From positions 1 through 28,770 of the forward strand of contig ML210435.1 of NCBI GenBank assembly GCA_004369085.1: a stretch of DNA of 28,770 nt, read 5' to 3'. Position numbers and translations under genes: made by a program. The DNA is from Coprinopsis marcescibilis. Lineage: Eukaryota > Basidiomycota > Agaricomycetes > Agaricales > Psathyrellaceae. Shown here one piece after another: positions 10,074-19,559 of the stretch (position 1 is its first letter; every line of letters begins with the position of its first letter). The notes beneath the pieces are model-generated. The model ran no database searches. It saw nothing but the letters and a program-made list of their open reading frames with translations, and had not been told where the DNA came from.

Positions 10074-11362
10074 ACAGCTGGCCTTGAATCCCGCACAACC
10101 TGCAGGGATCAGGCAGGCTGTCGCTCGATCGGGAGAGGCTGGGCACTATTTAGCCCGTATAGCGGTAATCTTTTCGTGATGAGAAGGCGCACTCTTTCCC
10201 GCACATCGACTCGGAAAATGAAAATGACGAGCTACACGGTTCCAAAAAGATATTGGGTCTGGTTGTTCAAAAATACCCTCTATCCAGGCTCCTTACCCAG
10301 CCGCTCGTCTGCTTGAGCTTTTAAGACAGAGATGGAATGAGATGAGTGGACCGAACGAACAAATAAGATCATGATGGGACAAACAAAACTTGGGACAAGC
10401 TCTCGCAGAGAGCCAATTTCGATGCAATCGGCGTCGTCGCAGGTGCCGCTGGGCACAGCATCAGTGAGTCGCGGCAATCTCCGAGCGCGACAGCCTCTCG
10501 GCGTGGTAAAACCTTCCTTCTTGTATTCGTCACACCGCCGCTGCGACGATGCCTACTCCCCTCTATGATATGTACGGTTTGCTCTAGTGTCGTAGACACG
10601 CGAAGAACCCGTATTCTTGTTGAGCCTACGCAGTTCGTAGCTCGTCAGTGGCGTTGACTGTAGTACTTGCCGAATGACTAGGCTTATGGACATGGCCAGT
10701 TTGGGTAGCGATTAAGCCCCTGACGAGCCCCTTCGCAGGCGAGAAGACCGGGGTAAACATCCATTTTCAGAAATCGCTACGGGGATTAACCAAGCAGTGA
10801 CCACAACACAGGCAAACAGGCATGCTCCAATCTGATGCTCTCTCACAGCCTTCTATTCTGCACCCCCAGCTGCGGCACACAAACTGAGTAAGCAAGGCAC
10901 TTCTTATTCCACATGACCGTATGTCCATACCCAGTATCACGAATGCATGTTAGTAAAGTCGTCCAACCCAGGTAAACTCCTTCCAACCCTAGTGGAGGTT
11001 GTATTAGAGTATGTCCATACCCACCTGTGCATACCCAGTGCTTACCATGGCATCATCACCACAGCCCAATTCTGCACGCATACGTCGATGGCAATGATGG
11101 CGACAACGGTGCGACAACCAAGCAAGCATACAGACCTCAGGCAGAAGCTCACGTGCTTCCGGAAGGAGTGAGTGGACGCCATGTTTGCACTTGGATCTAA
11201 TTTGATTTCCTCACAGAGCTTCTTACCGACGGAATTGAGGTACCAAGTAAGAAAGCCCTTGGTCTCTATACTTGTCTATTGCTAAATCGGCTCCAGAATG
11301 CAAAGGCACTGATAGGCAGCTGTAGGTACAGATAATCAGCATTAGTCGAGAAACGTTGTTCG
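10074..11362. other. Stretch without a recognisable gene
   Basis: I find no protein with recognisable motifs, no tRNA and no strong repeat. ORFs of up to about 100 codons occur on both strands without homology that I can see. It would hold the promoter of the minus-strand gene starting at 10073. Confidence 0.4.
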
Positions 11363-11870
11363 AAATGAGATGCGACGCACCTCGGTAGTCCCACTTTCGC
11401 TCCTGTATGCCCACTCAATACGCTCAGTAAGTCTGGCTCGGTACGCCCTCTCAGTATGCTCAGCTCGGTACGTCTGGTTGGTACGGTCACTCAGTACGTT
11501 CGGTACGCTCAGCTCGGTAGGCCCGCTCAGTAAGCTTGGGACGCTGGGTACCGTACGTTCAGCTCGGTACGCCCACTCGGTACGCTCGTAACACTCTCAC
11601 TCAATACGCCCAGATGCTCGGTACGCTTGGCTTGGTACGCTCGGTACACACAGTAAGCTTGGTACCCCCACTCAGTACGTTCAGCACGGTACCTCTCAGT
11701 GGTTGGTACGCTCTGATCGTTACGGTAATTCAGTACGCACGCTCAGTAAGCTCGGTACGCTTGGTACATCTGACTTAGTATGAGCACTCAGTATTTTCAG
11801 CTCGGTACGGACACTTAGTACGTTCACCTCGGCATGTCTAGGCTCGGTACGCTCGGCTCGGCTATGCCAC
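11363..11870. repeat. Minisatellite of a ~10-bp CTCGGTACGC unit
   Basis: Several dozen imperfect copies of CTCGGTACGC and variants (CTCAGTACGC, CTCAGTAAGC, CTTGGTACGC) run without a break. Frames crossing it are serine- and arginine-rich artefacts. The same core occurs at 25740-25835 beside a long hairpin and, as GTACGGTACG, at 1556-1650. Confidence 0.85.
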
Positions 11871-11962
11871 TCCTAGCATTGGATTGCTACTCTCTACTTG
11901 CAGTCAGGTCCGTATACCTCAGCCTTGCGCGTGACGTCAAAGATTGTTCCTATCACTGTGCG

Positions 11963-12220
11963 TCAGTTTCCCCGTTTTCCTCCCATTCCTCCTAAGAATC
12001 CACAACATATAACTGCAATGCACCTTTGATAGCGACGTAGATTGGCTGCAAGGCGTTTGTGCCGTTGAACTGCGCTAGCTGATTGGGGAGTAAGGGTCGT
12101 CCACTGCATGATGGGCTCTAGTGGTTTATCCGGTTCGTCGGGGCGCGAGCAAGAGAGGAGAAAGGCGACGGGGATGAGTAGGGCGACGCCGTAGTTCAAG
12201 ATCTTCTGGAGGTCAAGCAT
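11963..12220 (-). CDS. Possible small gene or first exon, N-terminal hydrophobic segment
   Basis: Starts at ATG 12220 and encodes 85 residues. After MLDLQK comes a hydrophobic stretch (residues about 9-24, NYGVALLIPVAFLLSC) that could be a signal peptide or anchor, then a polar segment and a second hydrophobic Cys/Gly stretch near the end. No family is recognised. It might be the first exon of a captured host gene whose remainder is absent. It is equally possible that it is a chance ORF. Confidence 0.25.
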   Translation of the reverse strand: MLDLQKILNYGVALLIPVAFLLSCSRPDEPDKPLEPIMQWTTLTPQSASAVQRHKRLAANLRRYQRCIAVICCGFLGGMGGKRGN

Positions 12221-12284
12221 CTTCTGCGGTTGCCGACTGATTAGTGCGCTAGGTAATATTCCGGCGTCCTGGTCCGCAGCTCTT

Positions 12285-12530
12285 CAGGAAGCGCCACCAT
12301 TCAGCGCAGCTCTGTGCCTAGAGTTCCAGTGCAGCTCTGCGCCTAGAGTTCCAGCGCAGCTCTGTGCCTAGAGTTCCAGCGCAGCGTTGCACCTACAGTT
12401 CCAGTGCAGCGTTGCACCTAGAGCTCTAGCTCAGCTCTGCGCCTAGAGTCTCAACGCAGCGCTGCGCCTAGAGTTCTAGCGCATAGAGTTCTAGCGCAGC
12501 GCAGCTCTGCGCGTAGAGTTCCAGCGCAAA
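12285..12530. repeat. 25-bp minisatellite abutting a type-2 end
   Basis: About nine imperfect copies of the 25-bp unit GCAGCTCTGCGCCTAGAGTTC plus CAGC, some truncated. The final unit merges into the type-2 end, where GTTCCAGCGCAAATCTGCTCT replaces the regular sequence. Its unit therefore looks like a degenerate multiplication of the subterminal sequence seen once at 1460-1490. Confidence 0.8.
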
Positions 12531-12566
12531 TCTGCTCTACGATTTTTCAATCGAGCCCTCAACCCT
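12515..12566. repeat. Type-2 element end, facing left
   Basis: Ends TCGAGCCCTCAACCCT at 12566. It is an inverted copy of 1440-1492 and a direct copy of 27465-27509. With 1440 it forms a plausible terminal inverted repeat pair around an 11.1-kb segment. Confidence 0.75.
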
Positions 12567-12589
12567 TTCGGCTGGAGACGGAATACTCT

Positions 12590-12624
12590 CTCAAGGTCGA
12601 TGAGAGAGTAACCACCCGATCATC
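12590..12624. repeat. Short motif shared outside two type-2 ends
   Basis: CTCAAGGTCGATGAGAGAGT followed by AACCAC lies about 25 bp outside the end at 12566 and about 13 bp outside the end at 27509 (27523-27547). Its first part can pair CTCTC with GAGAG. It may be a preferred target or an older flanking repeat. Confidence 0.6.
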
Positions 12625-13588
12625 GTCGGCCGAGCTTCTCAACTTGGTGCACGACGCTTCAGCAACAGTTACGCACGTCGCATTCAAGTCGACCATCGAG
12701 GCGCATGAAATGGGGTTTGGCGGGGAGATTGTGTATGAAGGAAAAGAGGAGGGGGCAAGGTGGGGGATAACGTCGACTTGTCACTGTTTCCCTCGAGGGC
12801 GTGTTACACAGGTCCCAGTATCTCGTTTCTGGAGGCGGCTTAACATGTATGTTTTTTGTACCATCTTGTTTGTTTCTTTGTATTAAATATTCAACTATCT
12901 TGCAACTGATTTGACACCAACGAGCATCAAATTGTCCCCAAGTTTGATTTGTGTAAATATATTGTGGATAACCGGGTGCACGCCAGAACCCAGGTGCCGA
13001 ACTATTTGACGCCCAAGGGCGTCAAATCGTACCTGGTTCAAATTCCGCAAGGATATTGCAAATACCCGGGTGCACGTCACAACCCAGGTGCAGCATGATT
13101 TGACTGCAATATGCATCAAATCGTTGTTGAAGTAATGATTTGACGCAGATTGCAGTCAAATCGTCCTGCTGAAATCGTCGTTTGAGCTGGTTTGAGGGGG
13201 AAAACTGGACAGATGAGTGATTTGAGGTGTATTTGCGTCAAATCGCTGGAAGAGGGCCATACCCAGGTGCGCCTACCAGATAGTGAGACTAATCCTGGGT
13301 ACCTCGAGGAGATTCAGGAAACAATTTCGCCCACCGATATGACACTTTAAATTTCACTACCCAACATCAAAGATGGTGGGCAGGAGACCCATGTGCGCAA
13401 GGAAGAAAAGAGGGGGAATCTACGCCTCACTGATGAGGTCGGTTCCTGTGTAGATTCAGCTTAGCAAGAGGCTATCCCAAATAGGGATGCAGATGGAGGA
13501 ACGAGGCGTGTGGAGCCGAGAGATTGGCGAGTGCAGCATATTACCATCGACATATCTTTGTTCCTCCCACCATCTCCACTGCTTCCCG
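12625..13588. other. Intergenic region outside the repeat cluster
   Basis: Apart from the inverted-repeat cluster I find only an 80-codon frame at 12644-12886 with no recognised domain, and an 8-bp stem (GAATCTAC at 13416, GTAGATTC at 13450) about 130 bp before the zinc-cluster gene. Confidence 0.35.
12900..13250. repeat. Cluster of GATTTGAC...GTCAAATC inverted repeats
   Basis: Five short inverted repeats: about 12908-12933, 13003-13026 (ATTTGACGCCC-AAGGGCGTCAAAT), 13097-13122, 13137-13163 and 13219-13245. Two are embedded in a roughly 93-bp tandem duplication that also repeats ACCCGGGTGCACG and ACCCAGGTGC (12971-13025 and 13064-13122). Spacer lengths between arms are similar, 8-11 bases. 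There is no coding frame of interest. Confidence 0.75.
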
Positions 13589-14535
13589 ATGCCGAAAAGG
13601 GGAGAAGCAGCCGATGGAATTGCTGCGAAAAAAAGAGGTAAGTGGTATGGGTGGGATACCATCGGGGTGATGAATGGCTGACCCGCCTCCTTTACACGTC
13701 TCCAGCGAAATCGAGGGTCCGGCATTCGAAGGAGGGCAAGGGGGCTCGTTCGGATCAGGAAGTGTACGGGGAGCAGTTTCCAAGCTTGAGGGCTAGACGG
13801 GCGGTGAGTAAGAAGAAAAAGGAAGTGGCAGAGGGTTTGGGCGGTGGAAGGGCGAACGAAGATGCGGTCCGATGGGAAATCGTCGAAATCCGCTGCGAGC
13901 GTTGCTCCAAGAGGGACAGCCTGTGCAGCATGCCTCACCCCTACCTCTTGGGGCCTGGTCCCGCGTTAGTGGACAAGCGATGCAAGCCGTGCCAGGCCGC
14001 CCGCGTGAAGTGCAGGGTGAACGGCAGTGAGAAGAGTGGGGGAGGAGAAGACGGGGATTTGGAAGAGGAGGTTGTCGAGATCCCACAGAAAATGGAGACA
14101 GGGCTGAGCCTTCAAACAGGGTCCCCTTACCCTTCTGCATCACTTTCAACCACCGCACACATTATGAACGCCACGTTGACTGGCGCTAGAACCCCTGGGG
14201 CTGTGTCATTGCGCACCCCTAACCGATTGATGGCGGTGGAGACCATAATCACCCCCATACAACTTCCATCTTCGTCGTTATCCTTGGCTTCCACTTTGCC
14301 CAGCCCAATTCCATTGGCGGAAATGTCAACATCGACCCCAACGAATCCTGACCAGCCTGTTCCAGCCACCGAAGTGCGAGCACGACGTCGATTTTTGAAC
14401 GAGCTGGAGTTGTTGGACGCTCTTGAAAACCAGCTGGTCACCGAGAACGACCTCCTTTGTGTGCAAAACAACGGTCTTGGGGAAGTGGTGCAGTACCTGT
14501 GCGATAGTTGGCGAAACATGGCCACCCGTAAGTGA
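13589..14535 (+). CDS. Zinc-cluster protein A, Zn(II)2Cys6-like with long linker
   Basis: Two exons, 13589-13637 and 13706-14535, separated by a 68-bp intron (GTAAGT...CCAG) in phase 1, giving 292 residues. Start ATG 13589 is the nearest to a consistent splice. Cysteines are C80, C83, C90, C109, C112 and C119, that is C-x2-C-x6-C-x18-C-x2-C-x6-C. The second half (CKPCQAARVKC) looks like the second half of a Gal4-type zinc cluster; the usual central linker is much shorter (about 5-12). A basic run (RARRAVSKKKKE) precedes the cluster. The middle is Ser/Thr/Pro-rich, and the last 45 residues (ELELLDALENQL...) are predicted coiled coil. A DNA-binding nuclear regulator is the likely role by inference. 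A paralogue with identical spacing lies at 27680-28726 on the other strand. Confidence 0.7.
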
Positions 14536-15474
14536 AGAGTTGATAGCATAATGTGTGGGGACTTGTTTTGTTCTCTTGTATCTTGGACACCGTATGCATA
14601 ATTGTACTATATCTCATAGCTTGGACCCGATCATGATCGTGCGGCGCTTTCAAAGTCTCGACCTCATTAGCAATACCTCCTTTTCCCTCGACAAAATCCC
14701 CTTCAACTCACTCACGGATTCACCCAGCTCGAGTCTGGGTCAACAGGCGAGCAGAGTAGATTGTAGAGTAGACTAGATTAGATCCGTACATAGTAGATCG
14801 GGTGGAAGTGCGCCGCCCGACCCAGCACGACGGCGGGCTGCCGGGAACGAACAGACTCTTCCATCGTGTGCCTGTGAGCTTCCCTTTGGACTGCTCCAAC
14901 GTCTCATACGCTCCTGGATCCATTGTCTGTACACCGATCGATATCATCTACGACTGCTCCTTTGCCCTCGACCAAATCCGCCACGACTCGCTCACGGATC
15001 CCAACCAGTTCGAGTCTGGGTGAAGTGCAACAACACCAAGCTCTACGTTCCCCACGTCTGACACGCTCCTGGATCGACTCTCTGTACACCGAGCCTGTCA
15101 ACCCAGCAAAATGCACGCCGGGATTGCATCGAGCGTGCCCTTCCAGGACCTCTCTGTTATCTCACGATGCATAGATGTTTAGATTCTCGGTATACTATCC
15201 ACTCTGGGAAGCTATGATGGAGCGAATGGAGGCGGACTTTGTTCGATCTGTAGCCAAAATCGCGGTTCTTCAACTCGCGCAGGGTTTCTCGCACTGCTAT
15301 GATCACGCGCTATTCCCTCCATCGACCAAGTCTTTCGTGGTGCTCGCTATCGCTATAACATTTGACCTTTACTGCACGTTTGTAACGTCAATAAAATAAA
15401 TTAGTGTACGGCGCTGGCTGTCGCCAATCTGACTTCGGCGTTAGAATTGATCTCCGCCCTTACTCACACAGGAT
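14536..15474. repeat. Duplicated coding-like debris
   Basis: Segments 14685-14745 and 14963-15023 are similar (both encode an S/A-LD-x-I-x-x-x-SLTD pattern and end CGAGTCTGGGT). Segments 14903-14935 and 15056-15088 are also similar (CACGCTCCTGGAT...CTGTACACC). A frame at 14802-15023 and its frame-shifted continuation to about 15060 read like protein, but I do not recognise a family and there are stops. A 74-codon frame at 15175-15399 is unassigned. Confidence 0.4.
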
Positions 15475-15935
15475 TTGGCCGGGGGTTTCGTCTTGGCCTT
15501 GCACAAGGCCATGGGTGTTTTTGTGAAGCTCCTGGACGGTTACCGCTTCTATTCCAAGGATGCCAGTGTAATCCTGTCACGCCGATGCGGCCATCACCTC
15601 GTCATTGATCTGGATGGACAAAATGGCCTGAATGAGATTCAGACACTAGAGATCGACGAAATGGCTCAGCAGAGCATCAGTCGCACCATCATCTTTTACG
15701 CCAACCAAACCCTTCGAGCCATCGTCATCTGTTACTGCGACCTCCCCTCCTGGCCACCTGCGGGGTCTCATTTGAATAGTGAGAACGAGGTAAGACAATT
15801 AATTACTAGTTTATTTGTATCTGACAAATCGGTCAGGTTCTTGCCAAGATCTGGCTCGAGACCTTACCCTTATCGGTATCACGGGTATTGAGGATACTCT
15901 CGGTGTTCGCGAGTCTGTCGGTTATTTAGCCATGT
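15475..15935 (+). pseudogene. Fragment of a plasma-membrane-type Ca2+ P-type ATPase
   Basis: The frame carries HKAMGVFVKL then YRFYSKDASVILSRRC, RTIIFYANQTLRAI, DLPSWPP and, after a shifted frame near 15790-15845, DLARDLTLIGITGIED. From memory these match, in order, the nucleotide-binding domain and the start of the following P-domain segment of fungal type IIB calcium pumps. In active pumps the nucleotide-binding motif is KGASE; here it reads KDASV. A candidate 48-bp intron (GTAAGA...CAG, about 15790-15836) would leave the downstream part out of frame. Only about 150 of more than 1,000 expected residues remain: no transmembrane segments and no phosphorylation motif. It is a captured or decayed gene piece. 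Confidence 0.75.
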
Positions 15936-15966
15936 CGTTGTCCAAACCAATACGGATCACCCGATT

Positions 15967-16013
15967 TGTGACTGATGTCACGCTTCGGTCCCTATACCCA
16001 CAATCAGCTAAAT
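15967..16013. repeat. Dispersed repeat, copy 2
   Basis: Direct copy of 2354-2407. Here the block is flanked by TTATTTAGC (15924) and GCTAAATGA (16007), a possible short terminal inverted repeat of a non-autonomous element of about 90 bp inserted next to the ATPase fragment. Confidence 0.55.
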
Positions 16014-16019
16014 GAAAGT

Positions 16020-17371
16020 TTATGCTCAACGAACATCCTCGAAATCGTCGTTGAAAGATAACCTTCAGAACTATGCACACTGGGAACGACGACAGCATGC
16101 ACACCAGCGTATCCGACTTTGGGATCTGCTTCTTCGTCTGGCACACGCCGCTGCAACTTCCAACCCACAGCGCAATCATCCATCTATCCAGATGTAGCAT
16201 CTGCTCAGTGTATTCAATATATTATGTCCTCTCATCCCATTGCGATGTAGAAAGCCCTTTCAAAAGGCTTGAAACATCCCACCCACCTCTTTTCATACCA
16301 TGCCAAAAACGCACACCGGATGACGACCACATTTTCCATTTTGCAGGCGCGCCCAAAAATACATCTGGTTGAAATGAAAGATGCCCTTACAACGATATTT
16401 TTAGGGGAGCAATATCACGTGCAAGCGAGTTGTCTCGACCCTAACTTAGGCATTTTTATTCGTACATACAGTGTCCGCAACATAAACCCGACCCCTCTCG
16501 GGAGGGCCCTTTGAGTGCGTTAGGGGGGCCCAACTTTTTTTTTTAGGAAGGAAACCCCTCGAAACTAGCGTAAAAACGCAATCTTTGATTTTTACCTAGT
16601 CACGTGATCAAATTTCACATTTTTCCGAAAAAAATGAGATGTTATAAGCAGGGTTTCTGTGATTTGCTATGAGCCGGAAAATCCGATCCTTGCGTTTATG
16701 CCCCTCAAAAACAAACGCTCGCGCACCGCAGCTTTGCAGAGAGCATCAGGAACCAACCGCTTTGAATAGGTCTCATCGAAAGGTCTCCAAAGGAATCATG
16801 CACAATATGTCGATGCTGCTGGATTAGTCTCTTTGCGATTCATTCATGTCTATATGACCAAGTACCCTTATCTTATCTTGATTAGATCTTCCTTTTTTGG
16901 ACCGATTGCCTCCGAATTTCACTTTTTCAGGAGTCGAAAAATTCAAACACAAGGTAGACAAAATTCGTTGAGATAGATGGAAAGAGCTGGACAATCCAAG
17001 TCGATTCCGATAGTTTTCGGAGAAAAAGTTCCATTTCCCAGGGACTAGATACATAAGCAAAATATCGGGTGCCAAGAGGTCGGTTTTGAGCTTCCGACAC
17101 TGTAGCTCGGACTTGGAATGATGTGTCGACACCTTGCACTTCTGTGAGTTGCCGCCCGGCAAAGCGTGACACGGCATATCCCGTGTCACATCAAACTGTA
17201 TAATGGAATGTCGATGTGCGATCCTATATACAACACTGTGACCAGAGACCAGAGGATTTGAATCGTAGCCAACCCACTTTCTAGCCTCTTCTGCCCCTCA
17301 TTCGTCTTCGAGGACCATCAATAGTACGTTTGGCATCCCTTGGCAGCGAATACCATCTGTGAGTCGACCTT
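16020..17371. other. AT-richer stretch without a recognisable gene
   Basis: No convincing gene. The part from 16470 to about 17190 has poly-T and poly-A runs and short ORFs only. TACAGTGTCCGCAA at 16467-16480 resembles the tip of a Tc1/mariner-like inverted repeat, but I could not find a partner. The promoter and any 5' exon of the PUF gene would lie at its right end. Confidence 0.35.
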
Positions 17372-17515
17372 TTGCTGAAGGCTCAAGCGCCTATAACCCC
17401 CACTGACTACAAAACCCCTTCCTCGCGGCACCGTTACCCCAACAGAAACCCCTACCTACCCCAGACCAGTCGTACCACTGATCAGCCGCCCTTGCTGTCC
17501 ACCACCGCCCTACCG

Positions 17516-19391
17516 ATGCGGCCCTTTCCCGAATGGCCTTTCTCCCTACCGTGCGCAAACACTCCGCTCTGTTTCGCGCTGCATCCAGCGAATATCAACC
17601 CGGAAGCACATCGTGTCGACTCTCTACCCCCATGGTCGGCACCTCCGCCCCATTCAATGTCTCCAACGCAATACACACCAACGCAGCGGTGGCCTGTAGA
17701 TCAGCCGTTCTATACTTCGCCGATGTATTTAACGCCCCAGCACGGTTGGCCAATTCCACCCTTCCAAAATCACTATCATGCGATGGATACAAACGCGATG
17801 CCGTTCCGACAACAGAGTTGTCCAACAATGTTTTGGAACTGTTCATGCCCGATGGCTTGTAATTCAGCTCCACCGAATCAGTTCCAGCATGCGCCTACGT
17901 CGCCAATCCCAAACCCATCTAGGCCTTCACGAGTCCAGTCGCCGCAGGTGAAGACCATTATACGTGGCGACCAGAAACGCCGAAAAAGTGTTGAATCCGC
18001 CATTGCTCGGAGGTTGAGTCGACCAGCGAAGCCTCAAGCAAGTCATTTGCTTCGACAATTCCGGAGAGAGAATGGGAGAGCATGTGGGAGAGAATGGACT
18101 ATTGCTGTAAGCCCAGGCCATTACTCGTGTCCTTGCACGGTGGCACTACCTAATGATAAATAGGACATTCGCGGTCACATTGCGGAGTTCTCCCAGGACG
18201 TATACGGTTCGCGCATGATTCAAGATTGTATAGAAGCTGGCACATTCGAAGACTTGGGCATAATCTCGGAAGAGGTGATGTCAAGTGACTGTTTGGTTGC
18301 CATCTCCAGCGACGATTGCGGCAACTTTGTAAGACTTCGATCTCTAGATGCTGAATCTGTGACCGCTCACTTACGCTGTCCTAGATCGTTCAAAAGCTAT
18401 TAGACAAGAGCTCACCTGGGCGGAGACTGGAGTGCCTTTCCTTGTTGCTCGCACACATCCTCCCACTTTCAACCGACTTTTATGGTTGTCGGGTCATCCA
18501 AAAGGTTTGCTTGCGGGCGCTTCAATCCCAGACAGACAATTGATGAGCTGATTCCCTTCGGATTTCTTAAGCTCATTCATATCCTTCCCGCCGACGAGCA
18601 GTGCAAAATCGTATTCCAGCTGGTATTGGAGGCGAACGTCGTGGACTTGGCAACTCACGAATCCGCAAACTATGTAAGCTTTCGTTAGGTCCTGTTGGTG
18701 GCTAGCGGGCAACTGATAACCATGATTTCCAAAGGTCATGCAGAAGGTCATAGAGGTTATTCCATACCAGTATCTCAACTTCATCGTAGGCTTCCAGGGA
18801 CGCGTACTTGATCTCAGCCGGGACGTAAACGGCTCTCGCGTGATGCAGCGTTGTATCAGACACCTTCCAATCGTTTGGGGACGACGTAAGGCACTTGTCG
18901 AGGAGTTGCTTCCTTTCGCTAAGGTGATGATCAAAGACAAGTTAGCAGTAAGCGTTTCGTTTCACCCGTTATAATACTCTGACATGTCCTCACCAGAAAT
19001 ATGTCCTACAACGACTCCTCGAGTGTGGTGGTGATGACGAACGAAGGGGGCTTTACCAGCAGATGCACGGAGACTTTCTAGAGTTTTCGTGTCACGAGCA
19101 CGCTTCAACCGTATGCGAGAGAGCCCTGGTCTACTGCGACGATGACATCCGGGAATCTCTGATCGAGGAGCTAATGGTGTCTGATGGCGGACGTCCGGTA
19201 GGCCTAGACAGGCTGATGCGCGACGTGTATGGCAGTAAGTCACATCTGTTGATACTATTCAGCCGGCGACTGAGCACACAAAAGGCTTTGTACTCAACCG
19301 CGCAATGGAAGTAGCAATAGGGGAGCAACGGTCTGCCCTCAGGCTGGCAGTTGGTGATCTGGTAGAAAGGGATGCAAACAACTCAGATTGA
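17516..19391 (+). pseudogene. Pumilio (PUF) RNA-binding protein with one-base frameshift
   Basis: Exons: 17516 (or earlier)-18106, 18164-18328, 18385-18673, 18735-18947, 18997-19234 and 19285-19391, with introns of 49-61 bp. Eight PUF repeats follow a Pro/Ser-rich N-terminus. RNA-contact triplets read SR-Q, NF-Q, CR-Q, NY-Q, SR-Q, KY-Q, ST-E and SF-N for repeats 1-8. In known PUF proteins repeats 1-5 and 7 would fit a UGUA-type site; K in repeat 6 and the final N of repeat 8 are atypical. PUF proteins bind mRNA 3' UTRs and repress or localise transcripts. Exon 3 is 289 nt although both its borders are phase 0, so there is one extra base near 18535, between repeats 3 and 4, leading to TGA at 18540. 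This is a mutation or a sequencing error; the rest is intact. The start is uncertain: 17516 is the first in-frame ATG. Confidence 0.8.
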
Positions 19392-19559
19392 TGTAGAATT
19401 AATGCGATGGACTATCTAATGTAACTAATGCATCACATGCAAAGGCTGTCGTCTGTTTGCTGGAAGGTCTTTTTCTCGCGTCGCAGGAGGAAGGCGACAT
19501 TAATTTCTTCAGTCGCGATCATAGACATGAGGTTGTTTCCGTTAGTCTTGCGTGTTGGG

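Noticed and set aside
1309..12566. Pairing the type-1 end at 1309 with the type-2 end at 12566 as the only element
   Set aside because: Subterminal sequences differ beyond the 11-bp tip, whereas same-type pairs are available. Kept only as an alternative.
13416..13457. CTGATGAG near a stem, considered as a hammerhead ribozyme
   Set aside because: The GAAA core partner is absent, and only a simple 8-bp stem with a long loop is present.
13456..13938. 160-codon minus-strand frame opposite gene A
   Set aside because: Gene A has consistent splicing and a zinc cluster; the opposite frame has no motif.
14995..15025. CCAGTTCGAGTCTGG resembling a tRNA T-arm
   Set aside because: No D-arm, anticodon arm or acceptor stem at the required distances, and the sequence belongs to a duplicated coding-like block.
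16461..16490. TACAGTGTCCGCAA as a Tc1/mariner inverted-repeat tip
   Set aside because: No inverted partner found downstream or upstream in the window.
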